Shown: in pieces, positions 11,549 to 23,814 of the stretch | How the letters are laid out: the number at the start of each line of letters is the position of its first letter | Position numbering within the stretch: the first letter of the stretch is position 1 | Source: Phyllostachys edulis | Taxonomy: Eukaryota > Streptophyta > Magnoliopsida > Poales > Poaceae | Length of the DNA: 64,000 nucleotides | NCBI GenBank assembly: GCA_036346405.1 | Contig: CM070548.1 | Coordinates: 50,759,779-50,823,778 of the forward strand | Direction: 5' to 3' | Position numbers and translations under genes: made by a program | The notes under the pieces: model-generated | What the model was told of the DNA's origin: nothing | Databases searched by the model: none | Seen by the model: the letters and a program-made list of their open reading frames with translations, nothing else

Positions 11549-11988
11549 GGCTTGGGTGAAGTTGCGTAGCAAACAACACACGTGTGGCTGACTGGTGGGA
11601 CCAGGCAAGCGAGCAAGCGGGGAGAGAGAGGACATGGGTTGTGCGAGATTGGGCCAGAAAGTGGAATAGTGTTGGGTTTCAGCCCAAAGGAATTCTAAGA
11701 TTTTAATTAGGTTTTGCATTTTAGAAAATACCAGTAAATCCAAATAGCAAAAAAAAATAGCAAATGAACTCGGAAAAATCCTAGAAAAATCCAGAAAATA
11801 TTTCCAAGCACAAAGAACTCAAATGACAAAGTTTTGGAATTAGTTGATGTTCAGATTAATCACATTAAATTGTTTTGATATTTGAAAGTCTATTTAAGCT
11901 TGATTAAATCAAATAAAATTTTGGTGAATTTTCCTACAGGACTGAACTACTCAAAAGGTTTTTGAAACTAGAAAAATTAGGATGTTAC
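11549..11988 (-). repeat. Gypsy-type LTR fragment (head half)
   Basis: No gene is seen. The block ends 'ttaggatgttaca' at 11988. That matches the minus-strand start (TGTAAC...) of the complete LTR at 62418 and the similar ends at 20868, 27017 and 48623. The AT-rich lead-in (aaatagcaaatgaactc..., attaatcacattaaat, tttaagcttgattaaa) matches 20640-20868 and 62280-62418 in order. It is probably the other half of the LTR seen at 1-699, now separated by the Copia complex with loss of the middle. Confidence 0.65.
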
Positions 11989-14426
11989 ACAACATCTCAC
12001 CCTTCCCACGGCTATAAAGTCCATCTAAGCGTGTCACCATCTTCACCTCATCCCTCTCTTGCATTTGCCCTCGCCCACTCCTCCTCTCTCGCTCTCAATC
12101 GCCAGAAAGAAGACCATGACCGAGCGCCCGAGCCATCACTACCCTAAGTCGTCGACGCTCATTCCTCACTTCCTCAGTGAGCTTTGACCTTGAAGGTCAC
12201 CATCCTTGAGTTCGCCTCGTTGTGTTCTTTCTGATGCTACCTTCCTTTTTCCAGTTAGACCACTGGAGTGCCGGGGCCATCTTTCCCTCATTGTAGGAAT
12301 AGTACCACCGTCGACCCCCTTTCTCCTCGCTTCATCTCCAATGAGTCTCCTTCCGTCTTCTTCATGTCATTTTGTTTTCTTAGGTCCAGAGAACCTTCTA
12401 GGGTAGTCAATGCGCCCGTCGGACCTCCGTAGCGCTGCTGCTGCATCGGCTATCTTCCTCGTTGCCGACCACCGCTGCCGCGCTGCTCCCATGCATATTT
12501 TTCCATGCCGCCGCTGTAGTTAGCGTCGCCATAGCATGTAGTTACTCCCTCGAATCGTAGTTGCAACTCAATTGCTTCGTAGAGTAGTTTCCCCCGCAGC
12601 ACAGTAGCCACCGCCATTACCTCTCCGTCGCACAGCAGCCTCGGGCCATCTCCTGCTGCACTGCTACAACCATTAGCTTCGCCCTAGCTGTTGTGCTCCA
12701 TTTTTCCAATCCCAGGAGTCTGCCGAGCCCCACCTCATAGGCGGCGAGCTCCCCACCGAGCGTGCATGGCTGCCCCCGTGCTCTCCTCTGTTCTGATGAG
12801 GAGATGACGTGGTGTGTTGATGTGGTCACCACATGGATATCATTAAGTTAATCCAGTAGATTAAGTTAGCTATTTAGTCTGTAGACTAAGTCCGTGGACC
12901 ATGGTCTCTGACCAGTGGGCCCCCGGTCCGGTGCACCATTGCATGGACCCGGTCCAGTGGACCAAGGCCCTACTGTCAGCCTCTCGGGATTTCCCGATTG
13001 AAAATAAAAAGGAAAATAAAACCCCCATTGGACCCCACCTGTAAGTCATAGTACAATTTCTTAATTAAAATAAATTAAAAGAAAAGAAAATCTGGGTGGA
13101 CCCCACCTGTCTGCCTCTCGGGATTTTCTTTTCGGTTCAAACTTTGGAGAGCTCGTTCTTCCTCATTTTAAATCCAAATCAAATTATTTTTATTTCTAAA
13201 TTTGTATAAATTCAAGATATTTCCAATAGTAACATAATAATACTTTTTGGAGTTTATTTGAATTTATTTGTGTTTTGGGTATTTATTTGAAGTGGTTGTT
13301 TTCGCACTAAATAGATTCAAATGTTGCCGAAAACCTCATCACTTCTTCAAGTCAAGACCAAGACCTATATACATTTGAGCAAGGCAAGTCCTTACCATTG
13401 ATCATGTTGAACCTACATTTCAAATGCAAAGTATTTTGATTTGAATTTTTACTTGCATGCTTAATATTATTTATGAAATGATATGTTAAATGTTGATGCC
13501 TAACTATACCAAGGTTGATTATCATTATGAATCCCTTCCTTGTTTATTGACTCCATTATACCTTGTCACCCTAAGGATATGTATTACATGAGTAAAAAAC
13601 CCTGTTGATAAATGAACATGGATATTTATTACGCTTATATACTACTTAGTAACTGAACATGAATAGGACACAAACATTGCCATTATGAGAACTTGGATAC
13701 TTGAACAGTAGGGTGGTGACATGGGATACCATTAGAAACAGGAGAATGTATTTATAAATGGTGGAGACTTGGGCTAGTGGTTGGTTGAGATTGGTGTTTT
13801 GTGCATGTAGTTAGTTGGTGGTTAGTCTCACTTGAGTCGATTAAGGACCGAATCATGTGTTCCCTTCCAAACTACTAAGACGTGTAACCACATGTCTAGT
13901 ATGGGATAGACCTAGCTGAATAATTTACTGAGTCATTATGCTATTGCCAAATTCTGGGCAGTCTAGGTTGGGCCATTCGGCCTAGGCTAGAGGGAGGAAT
14001 ATCTCTATGTATCCACCCTTGAGTGTTGTGGTGATACTAAGTCGGGATACAAACTCTCCCAACGGTGGTTTCTTCGGAGTTAATTTTGTTCAAATGCCCG
14101 AAGATGGATCCATTGATGGTGCAACATTATGGCAAAGTTTTGTAAAGGCTTTGTTATGATTGTCTCCATCGCACGCCTACGGTAGTGTGTCATGGCCAAT
14201 ATTATGAGTTGATCATATCTTGTGGGTAAAGTTGTACAACCTCTACAGAGTGTGTCTTAAAAATCTATTTGAATAGCCACGCCTCCGGACACGGGCATTG
14301 TGAAGAAATTACATTGATTAGTTTTATTAGCTTAAATTTGTAAGCTAAAACTTGCTGGGAACTATTGGTGGTTCTGAAGTTGCGACGTGCTGGATTTAAG
14401 CACGGTCGTTGTGGCGGGACATGCTA
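11989..14426 (+). repeat. Gypsy-type LTR fragment, plus orientation
   Basis: It starts just before a TATA box (tataaa, 12013-12018) and runs through a GC-rich leader (12030-12830) into AT-rich sequence. Bases 12900-13460 are the reverse complement of 16320-16800 (shared blocks include 'cctctcgggattttc', 'ccttggtccac', 'aagtcaagaccaagacc', 'gcaaggcaagtccttacc'). Bases 14220-14290 mirror 15484-15550. The fragment is cut at 14426, where a minus-oriented LTR begins, so this and the next feature form a large inverted repeat. No coding capacity is recognised. Confidence 0.65.
12013..12018 (+). promoter_or_regulatory. LTR TATA box
   Basis: ggcTATAAAg is followed by a GC/CT-rich leader. The same GGCTATAAA context occurs in related LTRs on the minus strand at 20294-20299 and 61550-61555. 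Confidence 0.5.
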
Positions 14427-17400
14427 TGGGGACTCAGATTTGCATCCAGGCCCTATGTGTATTCCGAGCTAGTGTCATGATCAGTAGCTAGCCCACATGG
14501 TACAGATATCGGCGAATATCACATCCATACAACACATACATAACAATAACTAAATATTATTACAACACAAGATGTACGGGCCTTAAGGCCAAGGTTTATA
14601 GAATGGGCCGATCGACCAAATAGTTCAAAAGTTCATAGTAGTAGTGGGAATAAAACATAGTAGCAACAGAAATACTTCAAAAAAGTGTGGCCTCCATGAT
14701 TTGCCACAGGCAACTGACTGGGGCTAGGACCTAGTTAATGTCATCATCGTCATCTCCATAGCCGAATACATAGAAATATCCATATACCAGGTCTTCGACT
14801 CCATAGTCTGAATCCACATGTTTGAGCAACCATTAGTACAAAAGTACTCAATAAGCCTCTACTGCAAATGTAATTATATAGATGTAGGGCTTTCCAAGGG
14901 AGGGGTTGCAGGGGCGTAGCTGGCCATGGGCTAGGCCTCGGGACGGCCCAGTTACATTTGTCCTAAAGCCAATTTTTTCTGTTTTTTCATAGAATTTCAC
15001 ATGGGATTTTGACCCTAGGCCTCGAGTCATTGCCCCGGAGGTCCGAGGCCCAGCTCCACCCCTGAGGGGTTGTATGTTTATTTTAGTACAAAGCTAGTTT
15101 ACTCAAATATAATAGTTATTTTTCCAAACCTATGACTTAGCAAGTGTTACTTTAAATACAAAGGTTATTTCATATAAGCAATGTTATCATGACCATGCTT
15201 AAAACCAGCATGACCACATACCGACAACCATGTTTACCCCACAGTGTCACAACCTTAACGGCTATGCTTATAGCAGCATATCATGATCCCAGTGACCGTG
15301 CTTATACCAACACGTCGCAGCCACAGAGACCATGCTTATACCAGTATGTCCCAAAACTAGCGACCATGCTTAAATCCAGCATGTTGCAAACCACAGAGAC
15401 CATGCTTAAATCCAGCATGTCCCAACATAATGACCGTTCTTATATCCAGCACATCGCACACCTCAACAACCATGTTTAGCCATGACTGGGGGCATGGCTA
15501 TTCGAATAGATTTAAAGACAGTCTGTAGAGGTTGTATAGCTTTACGCACAAGATATGATTAATCCCATAATGTCAGCCATGACATGCTTCCTTGGGCATG
15601 CGATAGAGACGATCATAACAAAGCTTTTCCTATACCGATCCTCGAGACTAGACCTGCTCTGGCGAGGAACTCCCTCAATGCTGGGAAGCGCCTTATACCA
15701 AGACACTACCCATAATGATTCCTTATACCAGTTCAAATTTTTCAAGAGGGGCCCTCCGTTGTTGGGGAGTCTACAACCCTTCGTCCAAATATACATAGGG
15801 GCGCAGGTTTTCATGTCGAAGCTAAGTAAAGTAGTGGGCCATGTATATCCCATACTATACATATGGTTGTAGGGCTTAGTAGTTGGAAGGGTACACATTA
15901 TTTGATCCTTAATCAACCAGACGAGACAAACCACCAACCCACTATGTGCACATAGCACCGAACTCTACCATACACTCGCCCAAGTCTTAACCATTTCTAA
16001 ATACATTTTCCTATTTCTAGTGGTAACCCATGTTACCACACTACGGTTTAATGTATCCAAGTTCTCGTTGTAGCAATGTTTGTATCATATTTGTATTCCA
16101 TTACTAAGCAGTGTCTAAGCACAACAAATAGTCAAGTTTATTTATTCAACGGGAAAGTTTACTTTATGTAATACATATCCTTAGGGTGATGAGGTATCAG
16201 GTGGAGTCAATAAACAAGGAAGGGATTCACATTGATAATCAACTTTGGTATAGCTAAGCATCAACATTTAACATAGAATTTCGTAAATAATAATAAGCAT
16301 GCAAGTAATAAGTTAAATTGAAATACTTTGCCTTTGAAATGTAGGTTCAACATAATCAAAGGTAAGGACTTGCCTTGCTCAAATATGGATATTTCTTGAT
16401 CTTGGTCTTGACTTGAAGTGGTGACGACGCCTACGGCAACGTTTGAATCTATTTAATGCGAAAATGATGACTTCAAATAAATACCCATAACACAAATAAA
16501 TTCAAATGAACTCCAAAAATTGTGATTTTGGTATTATTGGGAGAACATGAATTTATAAACAAAACTCACTTGATTTGGACTCCAAAGTAATAATAATAAG
16601 GATTTTCTTTTCTTTTTTATTTTGCCATTAATCTAGAAAATGTATTGTGACTCACAGGTGCAGTCCACAAGGGTTTTTATTTTATTTTCTCTTTATTTTT
16701 ATTCGGGAAAATCCCGAGAGGCTAACAGGCGGGGCCTTGGTCCATTGGACTAGGTCCACACAATGGTCCACCAGGCATGGGGCCCACTAGTCAGAGACTA
16801 ACGATCTACAAACAGTCTATGAACTATTCACTCGATACTTAATGTTTAACCACTATTGGCCCACATGTCATACCTGACTAACTAACCGATTAACTAATCC
16901 ATAATTATCGATTAACCTAATGACGCCTACGTGGCATCCGCGTGGTGATGCCACGTCAGCTTCTTCCTCAGCACATAGCTAAGGCAGAGGAGTTCCGGGT
17001 TGGCTTGGGTGGAGCACGCCGCCGACAGGGTAGGCCTTGGCTAGCACCCGGGAGGGCCAAAATGGGATGCGGCGACGACGACAAACCTATCGGTGGTGGC
17101 GGCGTGTTAGGAGAAGGTTCGAGGCGGCGGCGCGACGGAGAGACAGCGATGGCGCCACTGTTGCTATGAGGCAATCCATGCTAAGGACGATTGGGTTGCA
17201 ACTAAGGTTCGGGGGGAGCAAATACATGCTACAACGATGCTAACTATGATGACAGCGTGCAAAAAGGAGCTTAGTAATGGCACGGCTGCGGCGGCCAGCA
17301 GCGAGGAAGAAGTCAAACATTGCAGCGAAGCCACAGAGGCTTAACAGCCATAATGACTAGCCTAGAAGGTTGACCAGAGCGAAGCATACAAGATGACGCA

Positions 17401-17744
17401 AAGAAAAGAGGAAGGAACTCACATGAGATGAGAAGAGGGAGAAGGCGGTGGCGGCGGTACTGAGTCGATGGCAAGGGCGAAGGGGTGCTGGTGCTTCATT
17501 GCTCCAACTTGAAAGAGGAAGGGAGCATCAGAGAGAACACGAAAAGGTGATGCCAATGAGCATGATCATGAAGCTCTAAGCTCACCGTGGCAGCGAGGAA
17601 TAGCGATGACCGCGATGGAGCGGGTGCTCGATCTTGGGCTTCTTCCCAGCAAGTGAGCAAGGGAGAGAGAGGGGGGAGTGATTGAGGGCAAACACTTGAG
17701 GGAGTTGAGGCGAAGGAGATGATACGCTCGGGGAGCTTTATATG
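14427..17744 (-). repeat. Gypsy-type LTR, minus orientation, head missing
   Basis: It begins with the tail sequence 'tggggactcagatttgcatcc', whose reverse complement resembles the tails at 27750-27771 and 27905-27924. It contains the block 'gccacaggcaactgactgg' (14703-14721), shared with the LTR at 59724 ('cgccacaggcaatcgactgg'), and a CATGCT-type minisatellite. The GC-rich leader spans 16920-17730, with a minus-strand TATA box at 17737-17742. It is cut immediately after that by another LTR. The U3 part is therefore missing. ORFs in the GC-rich part look like leader sequence, not genes. Confidence 0.65.
15180..15480. repeat. Hairpin-forming minisatellite inside the LTR
   Basis: About eight diverged units of roughly 35-40 bp occur, each containing an inverted repeat CATGCT-(7 nt)-AGCATG, for example 'ccatgcttaaatccagcatg' near 15363 and 15400. 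The same array in opposite orientation occurs at 27018-27235. Confidence 0.75.
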
Positions 17745-20700
17745 TGTCGGGACCCAAATATGCAAATCTGGACCCTCTTATACTGCACTAGTCCTAGATC
17801 ATGCTAGTGCACACAGTGGCAGCATCAATGAAATATCATACTATTTGAAAAGATAGCTAAGAAATAGCCAATTAACAATAATTATCAGAGTAATGAACTT
17901 AAGGTCAAAGCTTACAATTAATGCATCAAAAGGCGAGTATCTCAAATAAGCTACAGCGGAAGGAAATGGAATAACTTCAATAATGCTCATCCATATGCCC
18001 ACAGGTAATCGACTAGGGTAGCGCGATCTAGTTCTCCACGATCCTTGAAGTAGACCTTATTGACCAACGATGAACCGATGCAACCTTCTTCAACTGAACA
18101 ACATCGTTTATAGTAAGGTGGGTACTTCTTCAACTGAACAACATTGTTTATAGTAAGGTGGGTACATAGATTGTTAACACTCATAAATGTGACCCACATA
18201 GTGGTACACACCTCCACCCTGGCACACAGTCTAACCTTCTACTTGAGTAGTCAATACTAAGACTCCGCAATTTACTAAGTTAGGCCTGTGCCATACCAGA
18301 CATATGTTCATACAGTTATGGCTCAGTTCAATAGCGCACAAAGTTAAGTCCTTAATTGACTAAGGCGAGACTGCCCAATTTCTATCCAAATTACCAAGAT
18401 TCATATTTTCCAAGCACACAGTCCACCATGTCACAACTCATTCCACTTGACTCGGTCTAAATCTTTTCCCACCCTATTGATTAACTGCAACACATGCCAT
18501 CAACGAGTGACAACATACAACACACTGTCTTTCCACAAAGTTATTCCATAATCACTTAGTCAAGTTTAGATTTGCAACTCAAAATGGTATCAATAACCCG
18601 TTGCATGGCTAAGCAGACTACTTGTGTCTAACCAACCCACTTTGGTGCTATGATAATACCAACTAATAATTAACCAAGCTAGGGTGAAAAAATATCATGG
18701 TAATACAATGAGAAAGGTGGATATAATAAAAATAGGTGTATAGCTAATCCTAAAACATTTAAAGAATTAAGTAATTGAAATAACATGCAATAGTTTGAAT
18801 CAAAGTAATTTTGGAAAACTGAGTTCAACATGGTCAAAGGTACAACTTGACTTGCTATAGCAATGTTCTTCTTCTTTTATCTTCGATCTTCTACTTCCTT
18901 TAACTTCAGCTCCTTCGGACAATTCTGGAACGTCAACATCTAACGAGAGAGAAAGCACAAAAATATAAATTAAATAAACTCCAAATTGAAGTTTAATGGT
19001 ACTAGAAGGTAGGGCTTGATTTTTATATGAATTTAGAAACTTGAATGGGTTCAATCTGATTTTGTATGAGGAAGAACGAACTCTCAGAAGTTTGATCGAG
19101 AAGGAAAATAGTGAGAGAGAGAGAGAGAGACTGACAGGTGGGACCGAGGGAATATTCCTGAGAATCTTTAATTTCAGGAATAATGAAAAATGACTGAGAG
19201 TATGACATGTGGGGATGAGGGGATTTTTGGATTTTTAAGAATTAAATTAATTCCCGAAAAAAGAGGAAAGAGACTGACATGTGGGGCCACTGGTCTATGG
19301 ACTAGGTCCACGAAACAAGGTCAACAGTTCACGATGAACCAGATTCATGGAATGGTGCCTAACAAGGTGGGGTCCACTGGTAAGTGACTTGGTCCATGGT
19401 GGACGAAGTCCACAGAATCTGGATCTTGGGTTTGGGCGAGGTGGATGCCACGTGGACAGTGACTAGGCTTGCCACGGAGGATGGTGAGTTGAGGTGGTGA
19501 TGACATGGCATCAGCGATGTGGCATGGGTGAGGTGGCATTGGCAGCGTGGTGGCGCACGGGACTAACTGGCTATCCAGCGGCGGCGGCCACGATGGAGGC
19601 AATGGAAGGGCAAAACAGGGAGAGGAGATTGAGCCGAAGTCGATAACGCATACGCAGAGACTGGAGGTCGACGGTGCTGGCTGGCGACGACGGCAGATCG
19701 GCTACGGTGGCGAGGTAGTTCGGGTGAAGTTCTAGGGAAAACGAGGGGGTCACAGTGTAGAGCGCGTGCGAGGGGTGGAATAAGGTGAAGATAATGAAGG
19801 CGGAGGACCACCAGTGACAACGCAATCAGTTTGCGAAGGATGGTAGCTGGAGAAGAAAGAGAAAGAAGAGATCTTGGCCGACGATGGACAAAACTTGGAA
19901 TCAAGTTGGGGAAAAGATAGATCACGGCCTAGAACACGATATGACGTGAGAGATTCGGCGAGAAGCTCACCAGAGAAGTGGAGAACGGAACGAAAGTGTT
20001 TCGGCGGTGGCGGATGCGGCCGAAGGTGGAGAAGACAAAGACAGCGCTGGAGCTAGGAGGCACGGGAGCTCCGGTGGGTGGGCGTAACCAGCGGAGGAGG
20101 CCGAGGCGGTCACAGTGACGCGGGTGGGATGTCCCGAGGAGCTTTGTTGGTGGAGAATGGACACGTCAACGTCGACGGCCGGCTCTAGGGAAGATGACCA
20201 GGGAGGCGCTTCGCGGAGGCTTTCCAGGCGGAGGAAAGCTAGGGCACAAAGGCGGTGGGGCGAAGCGAAGCTAGGGTGCACGGGGGCAGTGGCTTTATAG
20301 CCTTGGTAGACGGGTGGGAGGCAAACCCCGATGGCGGCAAGAAGATTTAACACAATGTCCTGTGGGGACACGGCTATGGGCAGTGCACACATGGCCGGCA
20401 AGTGGTGGTCACAAGATGGTCGGTGTAGGCAAAGCGAGGAGCGGTGACAATGAGCCCAAGTCAGGCGAGGGAAGGAGGCGTGTGGTGAGTCAGAACAGGC
20501 ATAGGCGGGGACGGGCCACATAACATATGGGTCGAAAGGGAGAGAAGGAGAAATGGGCCAAGCCAAATTCAGCCCACTGAGATATAGAATTAAGAGATTG
20601 ATTTCGGATTTAAAGAAAAGCTGGAAATTCAAATGAGCTCAAATAAATACCAAACAACCACAGAAACATCCAAGAAAATTCCTTGGAACACAAGGAAGCC

Positions 20701-20868
20701 AAATAACATTGGTTTTTATTTCATTGAAGTTTACATTAATCAAATTAAATAGTTTTAATTTAAGAGATTCTCATTTAAGCTTTATTAAACCAAAAAAAAT
20801 TAGTGAAGTTTTTTAGGGACCTAATCTACACAAAAAAAAAATTGAAACTTCAAATTTTGGGACGTTAC
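17745..20868 (-). repeat. Gypsy-type LTR, minus orientation, near full length
   Basis: About 3.1 kb, running from TGTCGGGACCC (tail) to 'gggacgttaca' (head, TGTAACGTCCC on the minus strand). It carries the family order: tail, 'acaggtaatcgact' block near 18002, AT-rich mid part matching 180-698, GC-rich leader 19400-20290, minus-strand TATA at 20294-20299, and a U3-like AT-rich end. A perfect-looking about 42 bp tandem duplication lies at 18087-18170 (cttcttcaactgaacaacat...). No gene is supported; ORFs such as those at 19563-20632 lie in the GC-rich leader and show no recognisable domain. Confidence 0.65.
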
Positions 20869-21474
20869 AATATGCACTAGAATGGGTGAGATGGCAATGG
20901 CAATGTTGCGGTCGGGAGCGAAATCTCACGGTTTCACAGAAATTAAGGCTTGTCGACTCGTGTTTTGATGTGACAAGGTCGCAGTGGAGGTGGTGCGCTC
21001 CAGGTCTGCCGTGTAGGGGCACTTGAGTGCTTGCTATGATGAGGAGTAGAGAAGGGAGAGAGAGAGAGAGAGAGCGAGTGGCGCTGGCGTTGGGCGAATG
21101 GGCAGGGAAGACGATGAACATGAGCTGCTGATAGGTGAGGCTATGGTCCACCAATCAGCGGGTGAGCGAGCTAGGGACAGAGAGGGGGAAGGGGAGGCGG
21201 GGTGCTGGGCCAAGCAAAGTGGGCCGCGCAGGGGAGAAAGAGAGAGGGAAGGGGAGGCACGGCGCTACGCATGCGGCTGGGCCGTGGCACAGGAGTGGAC
21301 CTCGCGAGGGGGAGAAAGGTAGTGGGCGAGGGCGGCGGGATTCGGCCCGAGAGAGGAGAGAGGGAAGAAAATATATTTCAATTTTGTTTGAGAATTCTTT
21401 TGAGATGAATTTGAATTGTAAATTCAAATTCAAAGAGATTTTTGGGCTTGGCTTTTCTTGTAAATTTTTATCAA
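20869..21474 (-). repeat. Gypsy-type LTR piece, left of the Helitron
   Basis: GC-rich leader-like sequence with a short GA run near 21057-21075, then AT-rich sequence. It is interrupted at 21474 by the Helitron and resumes at 26879. ORFs here show no recognisable domain. Confidence 0.5.
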
Positions 21475-21485
21475 CTAGCGGGAAG

Positions 21486-21503
21486 CCCGCGCGTTGCCGC
21501 GGG
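21486..21503 (-). other. Helitron 3' terminal hairpin
   Basis: CCCGCG-cgttgc-CGCGGG forms a 6-bp GC stem with a 6-nt loop, 7 bases from the CTAG terminus. This is the position and type of the terminator hairpin of plant Helitrons. Confidence 0.9.
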
Positions 21504-21721
21504 GAAAAATAGATTACATGTATGATCTCAGAGTTTCAAATATGTCTGCTACAGTAGCATCATCTAAACAAAGTATGCTAAAAAATTTGATTGCGAATTC
21601 TACTATATACTCTTGCGTGCTGAAAGAGTAAGAAAGAATCAAAGTCAATAGGCTATTTTACTAACCACATATGATTATGCTGCAGTTTTACTACTCTAGA
21701 CCTAATGAGCCTGTTTCCCAT

Positions 21722-22838
21722 TCAGCTGCTTTGTTCCATCTGTGAGAACAAACATGGTTGATCATTGTCATTCTTATCAGGTTCATGCTGATCTCCATAG
21801 GGTTCATACTGCTCTTCACTGCCACCATCTAACAAAGCAATGTAGAAGTTAGTGCATATGAAAAGCTGTAAAAACATTGAAGTATTGAACAAATGACAAA
21901 TGGAAATAAGAACTATGCATGCTTCACTTATGTCCCTGGCCATACTTTCAGCTTCAAAATCAAATGTCAAGTCTTCAATGGCTAAATTAGCAGATTTCCG
22001 AGCAAATTTATCAAGATTTATGAGCCATTGCTTGTCTTGAGGAAGAGCAAGGCTCTCCTTCACTAATTTAGATTTGTTGGGTATCATCTTGTCAAGACAG
22101 GCATACAAGCCAAGTTTAACATCAGAATGATCATTGAATCCGGAATTATAATGGATGGCAGGATTCAAATAGTATGCAGCAGCATGTAAATGCCTTGAAA
22201 GTTGTGATGCCCATCTTGCATCAATGATTTGAAGTATAGGCATGTACCTGTAAAAATGAAAGACACGAGTATTTTCTTACTTGAAGTAATCCACCAAAGA
22301 AGCTATTGTAGTGAACAAAATAAAAGAGTTGATTCAGAAGTTTGGAACATTTACCATTTCTTCACATTATTGAAGTTTTCATTTATTCTATTCTTTGCAA
22401 GGTCCATCTGTTGATAAATATATGGCATAGCAGGCTTCTCGTCTGAATCAACCAAGTTCATAAATATATGGTATAAGCAGGCTTCTCATCTGAATCAACC
22501 AAGCATATAACTTTGATGAGAGGCGATGCAGCCTTCAAGCATGTTAGAAGATTAGGCCAGAATCCACTACTATCCAAAACAGTTGTTGCAACGTTCTTTC
22601 CCTCATTAGATTTAGCAAATCTTTGCGAATGAAATAAAAAAGAAGCTTTAGAACACAAGGAGAAGACTGCAAATAAGTACATGATTGATTGTAAGCTTAA
22701 ATACATACTACTCCTCCATGTTGCAGAATTGAACATATTTATCAAAGCACCTTGGTGTCCATGAAGTGAGTTCAATGTTAAGGAAGACCACGATAGCGAA
22801 CATGAGGAAATCGAGAAGAAAGAACCGAGGCCAACCAA
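21722..22838 (-). pseudogene. Captured fragment of a hAT-derived (DUF659-type) protein
   Basis: Exon-like blocks occur in order on the minus strand. These are LTLNSLHGHQGALINMF and NSATWRSS (about 22800-22700), then RFAKSNEGKNVATTVL and SSGFWPNLLTCLKAASPL (about 22635-22500), then DEKPAMPYIYQQMDLAKN (about 22440-22390). Next come MPILQIIDARWASQLSRHLH and HAAAYYLNPAIHYNSGF (from 22243), and a Glu/Gln-rich end stopping near 21722. The order and blocks match the region after DUF659 in plant hAT-like ribonuclease-H-fold proteins. Non-coding gaps that look like introns separate them. A 46-bp local duplication (about 22395-22495) breaks the third block. The N-terminal BED finger and the dimerisation end are not seen, so it is a partial copy. 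Confidence 0.72.
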
Positions 22839-23063
22839 ATCTGCTCGTAAAGCATGATGATGAGAAGCACGGATGATTTAGCCGAATCGGCGTTCTTCAT
22901 CATGGTACATCCACCAGAGTCGCTATTGTGCTCATCCATTTCCTCTTGTCGTCGTCCCTGTTGACAAATTGCACAGAAAATCTAAAAAGAGTCAAAGTAA
23001 GTTTCATAGATATCCTATTTTTTAAAAAGTTTCATAAAAACCCTACCATAATTATTGGATGTG

Positions 23064-23712
23064 TCAACAAATTTCTGTTACCTGATACAGAAGATCTTTC
23101 CAGAGTGACCCCCAAATGGTAGTTTCAAATGTAAGCCCAGGTGATCTGGACGCAGATCCAACTTGATATAATGAACTTAATGTTGAGCAGGTCTGCCTCA
23201 GAATACCAACAATATCATCAAAATAGTCTGCTACAAAAATTGCTAGCGCAATGACAATTCGGAAAGGTGCAGCTAGTATCTCTCCAAGGAGCCAAATTAC
23301 AGGGTACATAATTGAATTTCATGTAGTAAAAAAAAGTAGTAAGGCACCAGAACCAAAACACAAAGGGAAAAGGATATACATGATTTCAGATGTTGCAAAA
23401 GCCGTACCAATATTAAGCAAAATACTGAAGACAAGCCAAAAGGCCCACATAATCATCTGCACTGTACTGATAATTGCACTGCATGATGTCGCCATTGCTA
23501 TCATGACAACTGAACTGAGATGTACTATTGTTTCAGCACAAAGGTTCCATAGTGGTAGGGTAAATTCAAGAACCTCCAAGATTGGACCCACAATTGGCTT
23601 TGTCAAAACACCAAGAGCATACTTAGTAGCAGTTGCAATCTTGAGAGACCATGTAAAAGCCTGCTGGAAGTTATGCAGAAAAAGCATGGTCCCCAGATAC
23701 TTAAACCTTTAG
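23064..23712 (-). pseudogene. Captured fragment of a multipass membrane protein
   Basis: Two exon-like open stretches lie at 23687-23319 and 23309-23064. The first translates to strongly hydrophobic segments (KPIVGPILEVLEFTLPLWNL, HLSSVVMIAMATSCSAIIS, MIMWAFWLVFSILLNIGTAF). The second continues with YPVIWLLGEILAAPFRIVIA and a polar tail ending SLWKDLLYQ. I see at least four membrane segments. It resembles an uncharacterised plant membrane protein family that I cannot name with certainty. It lies between the DUF659 and TBL fragments inside the Helitron, on the same strand as both. Confidence 0.5.
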
Positions 23713-23814
23713 ATCATTTCGCACGTCTCTATCCAATCAAAGAAAGGGCCAAACAACCTTCAGGTAGTTGCCTTCAACATGGGGACATTCTTGTAGAGGT
23801 CATAAAATCCTAGA

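Noticed and set aside
14220..15560. Possible CRISPR or tRNA-like array in the hairpin minisatellite
   Set aside because: Units vary in length and sequence and there are no unique spacers. The genome is a plant and the array lies in an LTR.
19967..20632. 221-codon minus-strand ORF
   Set aside because: Lies in the GC-rich leader of a Gypsy-type LTR and crosses its TATA region; no domain, unlike known proteins.
21155..21512. GA-rich ORFs left of the Helitron
   Set aside because: Low complexity in the LTR leader, crossing the Helitron border at 21475.
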